Of a DNA stretch of 64,000 nt, positions 46,230 through 56,247 are shown one piece after another. This DNA is from Aedes albopictus (lineage: Eukaryota; Arthropoda; Insecta; Diptera; Culicidae). Under the pieces are notes generated by a model. The model had not been told where the DNA came from, did no database searches, and saw only the letters and a program-made list of their open reading frames with translations. Position 1 is the stretch's first letter; every line of letters begins with the position of its first letter. The position numbers and the translations under genes are program-made. The stretch is from NCBI RefSeq assembly GCF_035046485.1, contig NC_085137.1, positions 446,032,334-446,096,333 on the forward strand. Reading direction: 5' to 3'.

Positions 46230-46400
46230 AAACATACAGAAAAACTTGTAGCTAGAAGGCACAGAATGTTGCTAATTGACTTATTTAAAGATGAATGGAA
46301 AAAAATGGGATTCGAACCCACGACTCCAGATTTATCCAGATGTTTCCGTAAAGTTTCTCACCGCCAATGTAGGGAGTTCTCAACGTTTTTGCACCGCGCG
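46230..46400 (-). mobile_element. tRNA-derived SINE fragment
   Basis: On the minus strand a B box (GGTTCGAATCCC, near 46320-46305) is followed by ATTCATC and CAATTAGCAACATTCTGTGC, as in the fragment at 22155-22280. A separate tRNA-like 5' half (GCGGCTTAGTTGGTTAAAGC, minus strand, about 45934-45915) lies nearby without a B box and may be a second truncated SINE. Confidence 0.55.
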
Positions 46401-47036
46401 ACGTTGTTTCCAGTGCTTGCGAATTATCCAGTAAGTTCTTTCCTTGTTGATTTCTTTTCTGTGAAATCTATCTGCAATATTTTTTATGCAATTCAGTACC
46501 ATAATTTTTATTTTATACTACTCGTTTGAGTATCATTATGACCAACTTTTCCGTACCGGTTCATTATGCAACTGAAATGAGTTGTATAATGAAAAAATCA
46601 TTGCATATAATTTTCTATGGAACTCGTTGCAAAACTCGATTTTTTCAGAACTCTTCGCATTTATGTACGACTCGTGCTGAAAAAATCAACTTTTTGCAGC
46701 TTGTTACATAAATACTAACAAGCGTCCCCTCTTGCAACCTTTGGTGATGACGTGCGGTTAACTTAAGAGGAAACAAACCATCATCCTTTACCTTTTCGCT
46801 GGAATCACAACCAATTTTAATGAAAATTTATCACTGTACTCCACTCACCGTCTGGATAACAGCGAAATAGTGTTCAATGACAGTTTTTGGATCTCTAGCA
46901 AGAAAACTGCTTTTGAATTAATGATGATTGCTGATGAGTGAATGATGGTTATTTGAGCCTTAACAAAGGCTGTTACTAATATTCCTTCCCTCTTCCTGAC
47001 CCGACTGCAAGGGCGTGGTGGACACCGTTATTGTAT
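46401..47036. other. Unassigned DNA
   Basis: No feature is recognised up to the TTAA-flanked palindrome. Confidence 0.4.
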
Positions 47037-47040
47037 TTAA

Positions 47041-47392
47041 GGCGAAACTGGAAGCATTTCCTCACTTTTTGGTTTTTGATTTTTTATTAAATAACGAAGC
47101 AATATTTTCAAAATCGGTTTTCGTGCACATGTAGAGTATGGATCAAGGTATCTTCTAATTTTTTTTGTATGGGAAAATATTTTTCGTTTTTGCAGAAACC
47201 ATTTTTGGACAAAATTTCACAAAAAAATGGTTTCTGCAAAAATGGAAAACATTTTCCACCTCAAAAAAATTCAGAAGATACCTTGATCCATACTCTACAT
47301 GTGCACGAAAACCGATTTTGGGAATATTGCTTCGATATTTAATAAAAAAAAATCAGAAACCGAAAAAATGAGAAAATGCTTCCAGTTTCGCC
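47041..47392. mobile_element. 352-bp near-perfect palindrome flanked by TTAA
   Basis: Both arms begin GGCGAAACTGGAAGCATTT and stay inverted over about 165 bp each, with a small asymmetrical centre around 47200-47240. TTAA lies at 47037-47040 and 47393-47396. A TTAA site is typical of piggyBac-type insertions, but the TIR itself (GGCGAAACTGG) is not one I can name. Confidence 0.9.
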
Positions 47393-47396
47393 TTAA

Positions 47397-49439
47397 TGGT
47401 AGCCTCTGTATTTAAAGAGCCTCTAAAGCTTGCATATTGAGAATGGGTATGACATCGACCTCATCCATTGAATTGATCGATTGTGCAACTATGAATGGTT
47501 TCGGTCAATCACGGAGTAGTAACCATACATATGTGTGCAGTCAGTTTAGGCTAAGCTAAGCTTCCAATGAGTGAGCTTTTCTAAATTTATCGACATTTTT
47601 TCTTTCAAACAAGCGGCAATTTTTGGATTTCTGCCAAAAGAAATAAAGATTCGGCAAAAAATTACATGTAATATTTCTAGAAAGTAATCCAAAAAGTTTT
47701 CGAAGGAATCTTCATGGTAAACACAACAGATGTCACTAAAAAATGTTCAAATTAGTAACTGATCAGGGATGTTTAAATGAATTTCGTCAGAACCAGAACG
47801 ATTTTCGTTAATAGCAAGCATTACTAAACTTTGAATTGTCTAGAATTTGAAATAAAAAAGGTTGTTCTGAATTTTTTATTGCCCATAATACATCATTCCA
47901 ATGTTCATGAAGTAAAAGATAAAATCAGAGAAGCTTAATGCATAATAATCCCACCGGTTATATCATAACTGAAATAATGCTTCCCAGCAGCGGCGTAACG
48001 TCTGCAACTACGAAGACTACACCTATTCACCTATTTTCCGTGAAAGATCCACCCACTCTCCAATGCAATGCGATGGTTGTTCCGACTATAGGAATCCTCA
48101 CAACCAACCTTCACCGGTAAATCCCACACGAATAAATGTAGTGTGTACCTAGTTGGTACGGTATATTCATTCAAAACACACCACATAGAACCTTCGCAGC
48201 CAGAAATCAGCAATGATTGAATGAAAAGTACACGTTGTTCACTACAACGCAACGCTGCGACCACTGACTGACTGCCGCCCACTGCCGTCCATTTCTGGGT
48301 ATCCCAGAGTGCGGTGTAGGAACATCAGATCGACCGAGACTTGTGTGTTGGTAGTAAATTGTTGCTCTCACTCGTCGTCGTCGTCTGTTGCATCAAACGT
48401 CCACATCCGGTCTGTTGGCCGGATTTAAAACTCGGTTTGGGGTGTGAGGTACCAACCAACACGGTTGGATTCGGCTAACGTTTTTGCTACCGCTTGTTGC
48501 CGTTGCATTATATTTGTTCAGGGATGTTCGACAAATGTTGTTACAATGTTTGAAACTGCAATAACGAGTGCTATTATGAGTTTGGTTTGATTGAATATCA
48601 GATGAACTTTTAATATGGCCGGGTAATAAGTTTGATTGGATTTTTTTGTCTATAGACTGACGTTTGACAAAAAAATGACTATTTGATGAGTTGAGTTGAG
48701 GAAACCCAACTTCCTATAAATAGGATTACCCACGATTTTAATTGATTCAAGAAGTTGCAAACTTCCCACCACTTTGTCATATTTGTTTTCACCCTTATCA
48801 CTTTTGGCAGAAGATCTGCAATCAAAAAGCCAGCAAGGAGTGCCGCATGTCAATCCAATTTAAACTCAATTCATCTGCCCAACCCACCGCACTACAAAGT
48901 CAATCTTCCCATGTCGCTCAAATCCACCCACATGCGACGGAAACTTCCTCCTTTTCCAAAATGAAAGAAAAAAAAGTCACCGACTTTCCAAGACTCTCCC
49001 CGATCACTACGCGTTTATCCAGTGCACTTCCGTCGTTCGTTGGTGTCGTCGTTCGCTAGGCAAGCTCTATAATAGTATAGTAGATAGATAACTCTGTCGC
49101 GGGCTGGCACGATGATACCGGGAAGCATGCCAATCGGTTCGGCTTTATCATCATCATCAATCACAATCGTGCCGCTCGAGCAATGAACGTCAAATCGATG
49201 GAAGATGGTAAAAAAAATAAAATAAATATCTATAAAGCCATCACTCCGACAGATAACGACGTCCACGAAGACGACTACGCTGATGAATGAAGTTGGTCTT
49301 ATGGTGGTGGTAGGACCTAACCCTCTGCTGGGTTTTGGTACTGAAAGCAGATTTTGAAATCAATATGCCGATAAATATTTATACATTCAATTTGATTGTT
49401 AAAGAACCAGCCTTGAAGAAAAAGTACAAAAGGCACAAA
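47397..49439. other. Unassigned unique-looking DNA
   Basis: No transposon ends or coding motifs are seen. The 48.0-49.3 kb part is comparatively GC-rich, with CGTCGTCGT runs (about 48376) and ATCATCATC (about 49147); it resembles single-copy intronic or upstream DNA, but I cannot show this. Confidence 0.4.
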
Positions 49440-49598
49440 AAAAAAGAAAATATTATGACAGGCGGAATTGAATGGAAAATCACATAGATTTTACCAGACT
49501 TCTGTAAGTTCATTATAAGTGTCGGAAGTGGGATTCGATCCCACGTCCTTGGTTTGATAGTTACGGGCTTCAACCGTTGCACCACGTCCGCTCCACCA
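49440..49598 (-). mobile_element. tRNA-derived SINE, same family as 25289-25461
   Basis: On the minus strand: GGTGGAGCGGACGTGGTGCA at the head (49598 downwards), then AGGACGTGGGATCGAATCCC carrying the B box (near 49530). The 3' part has diverged and its end is uncertain. Confidence 0.7.
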
Positions 49599-49599
49599 G

Positions 49600-50260
49600 A
49601 TGTGATTTTAGATGTAATTTAATGTTTAGGAAAAAAGTTCTTGCAAAAACTAGATGGTAATGTCCACTTTTTTCGGTGTTTATGAAAAATTTCCCTCGTC
49701 CACGTAAGGGTTATCGAAGCAAGGTCTTCCCTTTGCGTGACAACCCCCGGCTCCATAAATGTTTGACCCAATGCGGCACCTTGCACACACCGGACCGGCC
49801 AAAGTACACTGAATCACGCCAAAGATCAACACCGAGGGGACCAAACAAGCTCGACCAGACCTGGAGTTTCTCATTGGCGTAGCTAAGTGTTTTTGCTAGG
49901 GGGTATCTATCTTATGGGCAACTGAATTTCAAACCTATTTTCAATGCGAGATACAGTCAACTTTCGTTCGTTGCACAAAGCTCTTATCCCAGTTAGACTT
50001 AAACTAAAGATCTCAGTGCACAAGGTAAGATATTTGTCCAAAAAGAAACCAATGCTCAAACATCTTGTTTAACTCGATCGAATTTTCATTAATATCAAAC
50101 AGATGTTTGATCTATAACTCATTTCTTGTCAAATATTTGACAATATTTCATCTGTCAAATAGAGAGTGTTCCAGAGGCGTTACATGGGTGCTTCAGGGGC
50201 ATCTTCGAGGGTTAACAGTTAGTTTTTGTTTTGTTTTCTTAGAGGCTCCAGAGGCAGTCA
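49600..50260. other. Unassigned DNA
   Basis: No feature is supported before the next 12-mer array. Confidence 0.4.
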
Positions 50261-51778
50261 AATTTGACAATACGGACGCACTATGTAGACTTCCAAAAGG
50301 ACTTCTAGAAGGAACCTTGAAGGGACTGCTTGAGGAATCATTGGAGGAACTCCAGGAGGAACCTCTAGAAGAACTTGTGGAGAAATCCCTGCAGGAACTG
50401 CTGTACGAAACCGAGGAAGAATACCCGAAGAAATTCCTGAAGGAATTTCCAAAGAAATTCCTGAAGGAATTTCCAAAGAAATTCTTGGAAGAATCCCCGT
50501 AGGAATTCCAGGAGGAATCTCCGAATGAATTCCAGGAGAAATATCCGAAGGACTCCGGGGGGAATCCTCGTAGGATTACTGGAGAAAGCCCAGGAGGAGT
50601 CCCGAATGAATTCTAGGAGAAATCTCCGGAGAAATTCCAAAAGAAATCGCCGAAGGAATTCCAGGAGAAGTCCCCGATGTAGTTCTAGGAGGAATCCTCG
50701 AAGGAATTCTAGGAGAAAAACTCGGAGGAATTCCAGTAGAAATCCTCGAAGGAACTCCAGGAACAATCCTCGAAGGAATTCTGTGAGAAATCCCCGAAGA
50801 CATTCCAGGAGAAATCCCCAAGGGAATTCCAGGATAAATCCCCGAAAGAATACTAGGAGGAATTTCCAAATGAGTTCGAAGAGGAATATCCAAAGGAATT
50901 CCGGAGAAATCATAATAGGAATTCCGAAGAAATTTCTGTAAGAATTCCAGGAGAAATCCTCGAATGAATTCTAAACGATATTCCCGAAGAAATTCCAGGA
51001 GAAATTTTCAATGGAATTCTAGGAGAAATTCCTGAAAGAACTCCAGCAGAAATCTTCAGACAAGTTCTAGGAGGAACCCCCGCAGGAGTCCCTGAATTCC
51101 TAGAGGAATTCCCGTGGGAATCCCAGGAAAAATCTTCGAATGAATTCCAAGAAGAATGTCCGACGGATTTCCCGAATGCATTCTAGGGGAAATCCCCGGA
51201 GGAATTCCAGGAGAAATCTCCGAACGAATTCCAGGAGGAATATCCGAAGTAATCCAGGAGGAACACACGAAGCAATTCCAGGAGAAATCCCCGGAGGAAT
51301 CCCAGGAGAAATCTCCGATTGAAATCCAGGAGGAATCCTCGTAGGAATTCCAAGAAGAATCCCTGAAAGAGTTACATGACGAATCCCCGTTGGAATTCCT
51401 TGAGGAATCCCCGTTGGAATTCCATGAGGAATCCCCGTTGGAATTCTAAAAGGAATTCCAAAAGCAATTCCAAGAGGAATCCCAAGAGGAATCATAGGAG
51501 TATTCCTCGAAGGAATTTTAGGAGGTTTGCCCGAAGGCATTCTAGGAGAACTCCCCGGAGGAATTCCTGGAGAAATCTGCGAATGAATTCCAGGAAGAAT
51601 ATCCAAAGGAATCCATGAGAAATCCCCGAAGGTATTCCAGGAGAAACCCCCGAAGGAATTAAAGGAGGAATCCCCATAAGAATTCCAGGCGAAGTTCCCG
51701 TAGGAATTCCAGGAGGAATACCTGTGGGATTTCCAGGAGGAATCCCAGGAGAAATCCCCAATGAATTCCAGAATGAAT

Positions 51779-52061
51779 CCTCCTCTCCTCTTCTTGGCGT
51801 TACGTCCTCACTGGGACAAAGCCTGCTTCTCAGCTTAGTGTTCAATGAGCACTTCCACAGTTTTTAACTGAGAGCTTCCTCTGCCAATGACCATTTTGCA
51901 TGTGTATATCGTGTGGCAGGCACGAAGATACTCTATGCCCAAGGAAGTCAAGGAAATTTCCTTTACGAAAAGATCCTGGACCGACCGGGAATCGAACCCG
52001 TCACCCTCAGCATGGTCATGCTGAATACCCGTGCGTTTACCGCCTCGGCTATATGGGCCCC
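51779..52061 (-). mobile_element. Full-length Feilai-like SINE with 12-bp TSD
   Basis: On the minus strand the element begins GGGGCCCATATAGCCGAGGC (A-box region) and has the B box GGTTCGATTCCC near 51995-51984. The body includes GGGCATAGAGTATCTTCGTG and AAAACTGTGGAAGTGC, and the end GGACGTAACGCCAAGAAGAG. TCCAGAATGAAT flanks it at 51767-51778 and 52062-52073. It is the best reference copy in the window for the split copies. Confidence 0.92.
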
Positions 52062-52676
52062 TCCAGAATGAATATCCGAGGGAATTCCAGAAGGAATTCC
52101 TGAAGAAATATCCAAAGGAATTCCAGGAGGAATCTCCACAGCTATTTTAAGAGGAATTACCAAATAAGTTCCAGGAGGAATCTCCTGGAGAACTCCGTAA
52201 GAGATACTGCAAGGAAATTCTGGTGTTAATTGATCTTAATGAAATTGTTGAAGGAATCCCTAGAAAACATTCTGAAGAAACTCCTTCAGGAATTCCTGAA
52301 GAAACTTCTTGCGAAATCTCTAGAAGGATTCCAAAAGGATCTTCTCGAGGAATCTCTGAAGGAATACATGGAAAAATGTTAGAAGGAACTCCTTAATTTA
52401 TCCCTGAGTTCATTTATGTAGAAATCCCAGAAGAAACTTTTGAAAGAATATCTGAATTCTCCTGGCGGGTATCCTTGGATGTTCCTGTAAAAATCTCTGG
52501 AGGAAATCATGGAGAGATCTCTGAAGAATCTCCTGAAGAGATCTGTGCAGGAACTTTTGAAGCGTCCCTGAAGGAATGAAGAAAGAATCCCTCAAGATAT
52601 ACCTATATGAAACCCTGGAACTCCTGGAGGAATCTCTGAAGGAATTCCTGGACCAATCCCTGTAGGAACTTATGTA

Positions 52677-52854
52677 CCCAAGTTACAAAGCTGTCACAGA
52701 AGAGTTACGGCGGTGCAGGTATTTCTTGCGCAGAAGTCACTGTGACTTGCTTCCAACAAATAAACACTTACTTGCTAGAAGTAAGTCACAGGAACTTGTG
52801 CGTAACAAAAACATGCGCCGCCGTGACTATTCTGTGACAACTGTGTTACTTGGG
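52677..52854. mobile_element. Palindromic TA-flanked MITE, 178 bp, TIR CCCAAGT(T/A)AC
   Basis: The whole element folds on itself: CCCAAGTTACAAAGCTGTCA at the left is inverted at the right as CCCAAGTAACACAGTTGTCA, and the pairing continues through GGCGG, GTCACTGTGACTTGCTT and so on. TA flanks both ends (52675-52676, 52855-52856). It lies in the 12-mer array. Confidence 0.9.
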
Positions 52855-53129
52855 TAGAAACTCCTGTTGGAATTCTTGATTGCACCTAGGAGCATCCCTG
52901 AATCCTCCTGAAAAAAATCCTATTGGAATAGCTGAAAAAACTTCTAAAGGAATCCCTGATGAAAACCTGCCGGTATTCCTGAGTCCTTCTGAAACCACTT
53001 CTAAAGAAACTTTTTAAGTAATCCATGAAAGAACTACTGCAGGAATCCTTGGAGGAACTTTTAGACTAGTTGTTAATAAACATCTAAAAAAATACTTGAA
53101 GGAACTCCTAGAAAATCATGTCGCTCGTT

Positions 53130-53780
53130 GGCTCTTTCATGGACGATGGCAACATCTCCCCACCCTGGTGGCTCTAGAGAGGAGTCTAGACAGTCTAGGA
53201 TGTAGGTGACCTCCTGCGAGTCATCTTCTCCAAAATATCACCAGCTTGCTGATCTTCTTCTGATTCCCAACGGATTGGAGATACTTCGATTTGTTTAAGC
53301 TGATAATGCAGCTTCATAACATCGTCCAGTGTCTTATCTGCGTGACGTCAGACGAGGACCATACACCGTCCAACCAAGCTGACAGAGAACAGCAACTGGC
53401 TCTCCAGATTTTCAGATTCACGAATCTAAAAGAGCGATCAGGTGTAGATTATCAATCCCCAACAATACCATCGGCTCGACTTTCTCGTACTGGATGTGGT
53501 CGAGATGTTCAAACACTCCTGAATCAACTTTGCAGGGTTCATTTCTGTGCAAGAAGGTTTTACCTGTGAACCGTGTGGGTTTCCATGAGCTTGATTTAGT
53601 GAATCATAAGCGGATGCCTCAAGGAGCACCTTCTTGGATTGGTATTCTGTTACATACCGTTCGTTCCTCTAGTCTAGTTCATCTGCAACAGTTCCACCGG
53701 TCCATCAGCACCCAGCTACTCTGCCAATTCACTGTCCACCATGGTAACTGATGATCCTTCGTCGATCAGTACTAACGTGC
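53130..53780 (-). pseudogene. BEL/Pao retrotransposon pol remnant (protease to RT connection)
   Basis: On the minus strand several frames read as BEL/Pao pol. From about 53775 downward: LIDEGSSVTMVDSELAE, an aspartic-protease-type D-x-G-S-S motif (in BEL/Pao the usual wording is D-x-G-S/A), then a stop and LGADGPVEL. From about 53490: VEPMVLLGIDNLHLIA, the conserved protease-RT connecting motif of this group. From about 53340: MKLHYQLKQIEVSPIRWESEEDQ, which precedes the RT domain. At least four stops and frame changes break it. LTRs are not visible nearby, so this is an isolated fragment. Confidence 0.7.
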
Positions 53781-53982
53781 TGACATTCCTCTTGCCATTG
53801 TTGTGCATGTACATATTGTGTCCCTTGCATACAAGTTCTTGTACAAGTTTTATATACAAGCTGTGAAACGTCAAATTGTATGTCGTATGTAGATGATTAT
53901 TATTATAGTATCCGTGCTTTGTTGGCGTCTGGACGAAACTAAAAGTGTTAGTTATTTTATAAGTTATTTTATGTCTAATTTA

Positions 53983-54078
53983 GAGTCAATTTCTTCACCC
54001 TGGCTCAAGCGTTTAGCCAGGTGTAACTATATAGGTAAGTCTGGCTTACTGGTTAAGCCAAGGTGAAGAAATCGACCC
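53983..54078. mobile_element. 96-bp palindromic element, TTTA/TTAA flanks
   Basis: GAGTCAATTTCTTCACCCTG is inverted as GGGTCGATTTCTTCACCTTG, and the centre holds a second inverted pair (GGTTAAGCC-type / GGCTCAAGC). It is bounded by TTTA and TTAA. Confidence 0.6.
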
Positions 54079-54479
54079 TTAATGAAAATAAATTGCTGTT
54101 TCGAGCGTCTGTTGTAAAACAATGCTATGAAATTGGTTTTTGTTCCAGCATCCGAAAACCATCTGCGGCGGGAAGAATTACCTTCATAACATAGTTTGAG
54201 AATAAACTTTAAATTTTAGGAATAATTTTGAGAATTATGACAAACTCTCAGTATGATACAATTAATTCGAGAAACTTTCAGGACTTTGTTTCAGTTGGGA
54301 CGTTACGTCAAGTAGTTTCTAAGGCAAAAACTCAATCATCCTGAATAATAATAGTAATAATAAAAAATGCTTGCAGGAAGCATTTTTCATAATAAGGAAT
54401 TTTTAAATAGAAAGATATGAAACATTCAGAAATAACAGTAAATCTGATAAAAATTCCATACGTTATTTTGAAGAAAATC

Positions 54480-55020
54480 TTAAGTAACAATGAATGCTGA
54501 ACAGTGGGAGTATTAGCTGAACATTGGCTGGTTAATGGTGTCAGTGGCTGACCACAATGGTAGCTGAATATTGGTCTGAGGCATGGCTTGTTCAACCTCT
54601 ATAATCAGCAATACATAGATGGCTGAATATCAAGTTTAGCAGAATATTATTCCAGCCTAGATTCCAGCTTTAAAATATACACCAACATGCAGAATTAATC
54701 ATCTGTTGTTCAACCTATAATTAAATAATTGTTGACAGCTGATCACCGTCACCGTAGAGTCCATGGTAAGTGACTATATATCAGAAAGTCGGAGTTGAAA
54801 TTCCACTTTTCCCATACATTCATTTTTACATTCCTAAACATTTCTTCTGGAAATATAAAGCCGCAAATGGTAAATAATACACAGGTTTATGAAAGAGTTT
54901 TTTTTATATTTTAAACCACAATAAATACATTTGATTGAACCAATTTAGCGCGTATTAAGCCTTAATAGAGCCTTTCAAAGAACCTCACATCAGCTAAAGG
55001 TTAAATAAAATAGTTGGAAA
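54480..55020. repeat. Left arm of a large foldback element
   Basis: The arm begins CTTAAGTAACAATGAATGCT and contains AACATTGGCTGGTTAATGGT, CAGCAATACATAGA, ACACCAACATGCAGAA and, at the inner end, CATCAGCTAAAGGTTAAATA. The inverse of all these, in reverse order, is at 61023-61689. Identity is roughly 75-80 percent with indels. Confidence 0.85.
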
Positions 55021-55029
55021 ACATCTATC

Positions 55030-55253
55030 TGTTATATCTGAACATGTTATAAACTGGTCACTCTATAAGTTCCAATTATAAAATTATATACTTACCCATA
55101 CTTATCTACCTTCTCTCAGAAGCTCTGTATGCATGATGAAAAGAATAAATATTCATTCGAAGTTGAGCCGTACTCGGTAACGGAGCCAAACTAAAGGTGT
55201 TCTTATTCAAGTGATTTATATAGAAAGACTTACCAGTATTTAAGGATATATCA
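55030..55253 (+). repeat. 5' LTR of the Ty3/gypsy element (224 bp)
   Basis: It starts TGTTATATCTG and ends GATATATCA (TG...CA). AATAAA lies at 55144-55149 as a possible poly(A) signal. It differs from the 3' LTR at only two positions (near 55098-55102). CTATC precedes it at 55025-55029. Confidence 0.97.
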
Positions 55254-55255
55254 AG

Positions 55256-55273
55256 TGGCGAACGAGGAAAACG
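55256..55273 (+). promoter_or_regulatory. Putative tRNA primer-binding site
   Basis: TGGCGAACGAGGAAAACG begins two bases after the 5' LTR. The TGG start is complementary to a tRNA CCA end; TGGCGA-type sites are known from insect gypsy-group elements that use tRNA-Arg or tRNA-Ser. The primer tRNA is not proven here. Confidence 0.65.
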
Positions 55274-56247
55274 TGATTGTACTATCGGTCATCAAAACTG
55301 AAGAAAAAACAGCGATATTTTTCGTTTTATTGCCTCAAACGGAAACGTTGTTTCTAGAGTGAGCAAACCGTAAGTTTAAAGCAGAGTTGATTTGGAGATT
55401 GGTAAGACTCCAAAAATATAATTGAGCAGCAGACAATCGTTACTAGCTAGAGCGATTGTTGAGCAACAAAGTTTTTGTTAATAAGCAAAAAAAAAACTTA
55501 ATTTTAAAAGTTATTTTAAAACTGTAAAAAATATCATCTGGGCGCGTGGTTTAACGCCATTTGCTTTTCTTTGTTCCTATAGGTCTATTATTCAATACTC
55601 ACTTCTGTTGGAGCGCGAGAGAGTGAGTAGTCTCCGAAGCTTTCAGTACTCAGTCTGAACTATAGTCAAGTTTGGTAGTGCTTCAGCCGTCCGGCGATAG
55701 GAAGTTTGATTCTGTGCCACAAAGATCCCGACGGTGAGAACAATCAGGTTACGGAGAGCCCAGTGGTGAGAAGAGTCGTTCTCAGCATCTTTGAGTGTCC
55801 AGTGGAATTGTGAATAATCGGCAAGTTGAAGATTTGATGGAACGTTGTTGAAATTGAAACCAACGAGACGGAGAGAAAGAACGAGAGTTTGAGAGAAACT
55901 TGAATTGCAAAGTGGCGGCGGCTGGTGAGTGGTGATTGGCGAGTGGTGACTGGTGAGAGGTGACTGGCGAGTGGTGACTGGCGAGTGGTGCTTGGCGAGT
56001 GGTGGCTGGTGATTAGCGGCTGGCGAGTGACGGCTGTTGGATTTCGGTCGTGGGAAATACTTCGTGTTTCAGTGATCGTTGTTTTCAGCGATTGCGATAT
56101 ATCATCCAAAGCCATCTCAACCCACAGCATTCCAACTGCAGTCTGTTAACCGGCGGCGGCAACCTTTGGTATCGTTGCTGTAGGAACTGTAAGTCGCCAA
56201 CATCTCAAATTTGGAAACCGTGAGTAACTTTTTTTGTATAGATCCCT
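55274..56247 (+). other. Untranslated leader of the gypsy element
   Basis: About 1 kb without a long plus-strand frame. It holds a tandem run of about eight 13-15-bp units (GGCGAGTGGTGACT type) at 55923-56035. The antisense 128-codon frame 55744-56130 is a by-product of this repeat. Confidence 0.7.

Larger units (their letters stand above)
50265..53110. repeat. 12-bp repeat array, purine-rich on +
   Basis: About 2.5 kb of 24-bp dimers such as GAATTCCAGGAG-GAATCCCCGAAG. It is interrupted by a full-length SINE (51779-52061) and a palindromic MITE (52677-52854) and decays toward 53.1 kb. Frames up to 182 codons (50365-50913 -) and their overlapping partners (50525-50941 +, 51100-51606 -) are repeat artefacts. 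Confidence 0.85.

Noticed and set aside
50065..51845. Frames up to 182 codons that look like hydrophobic or Arg/Asn-rich proteins
   Set aside because: Produced by the 24-bp dimer of the 12-mer repeat; no start context, no conserved domain.
5275..52061. Several tRNA-like sequences with A and B boxes
   Set aside because: They are heads of SINEs: followed by shared bodies and tails, some with target duplications, and no paired acceptor stem as in a real tRNA.
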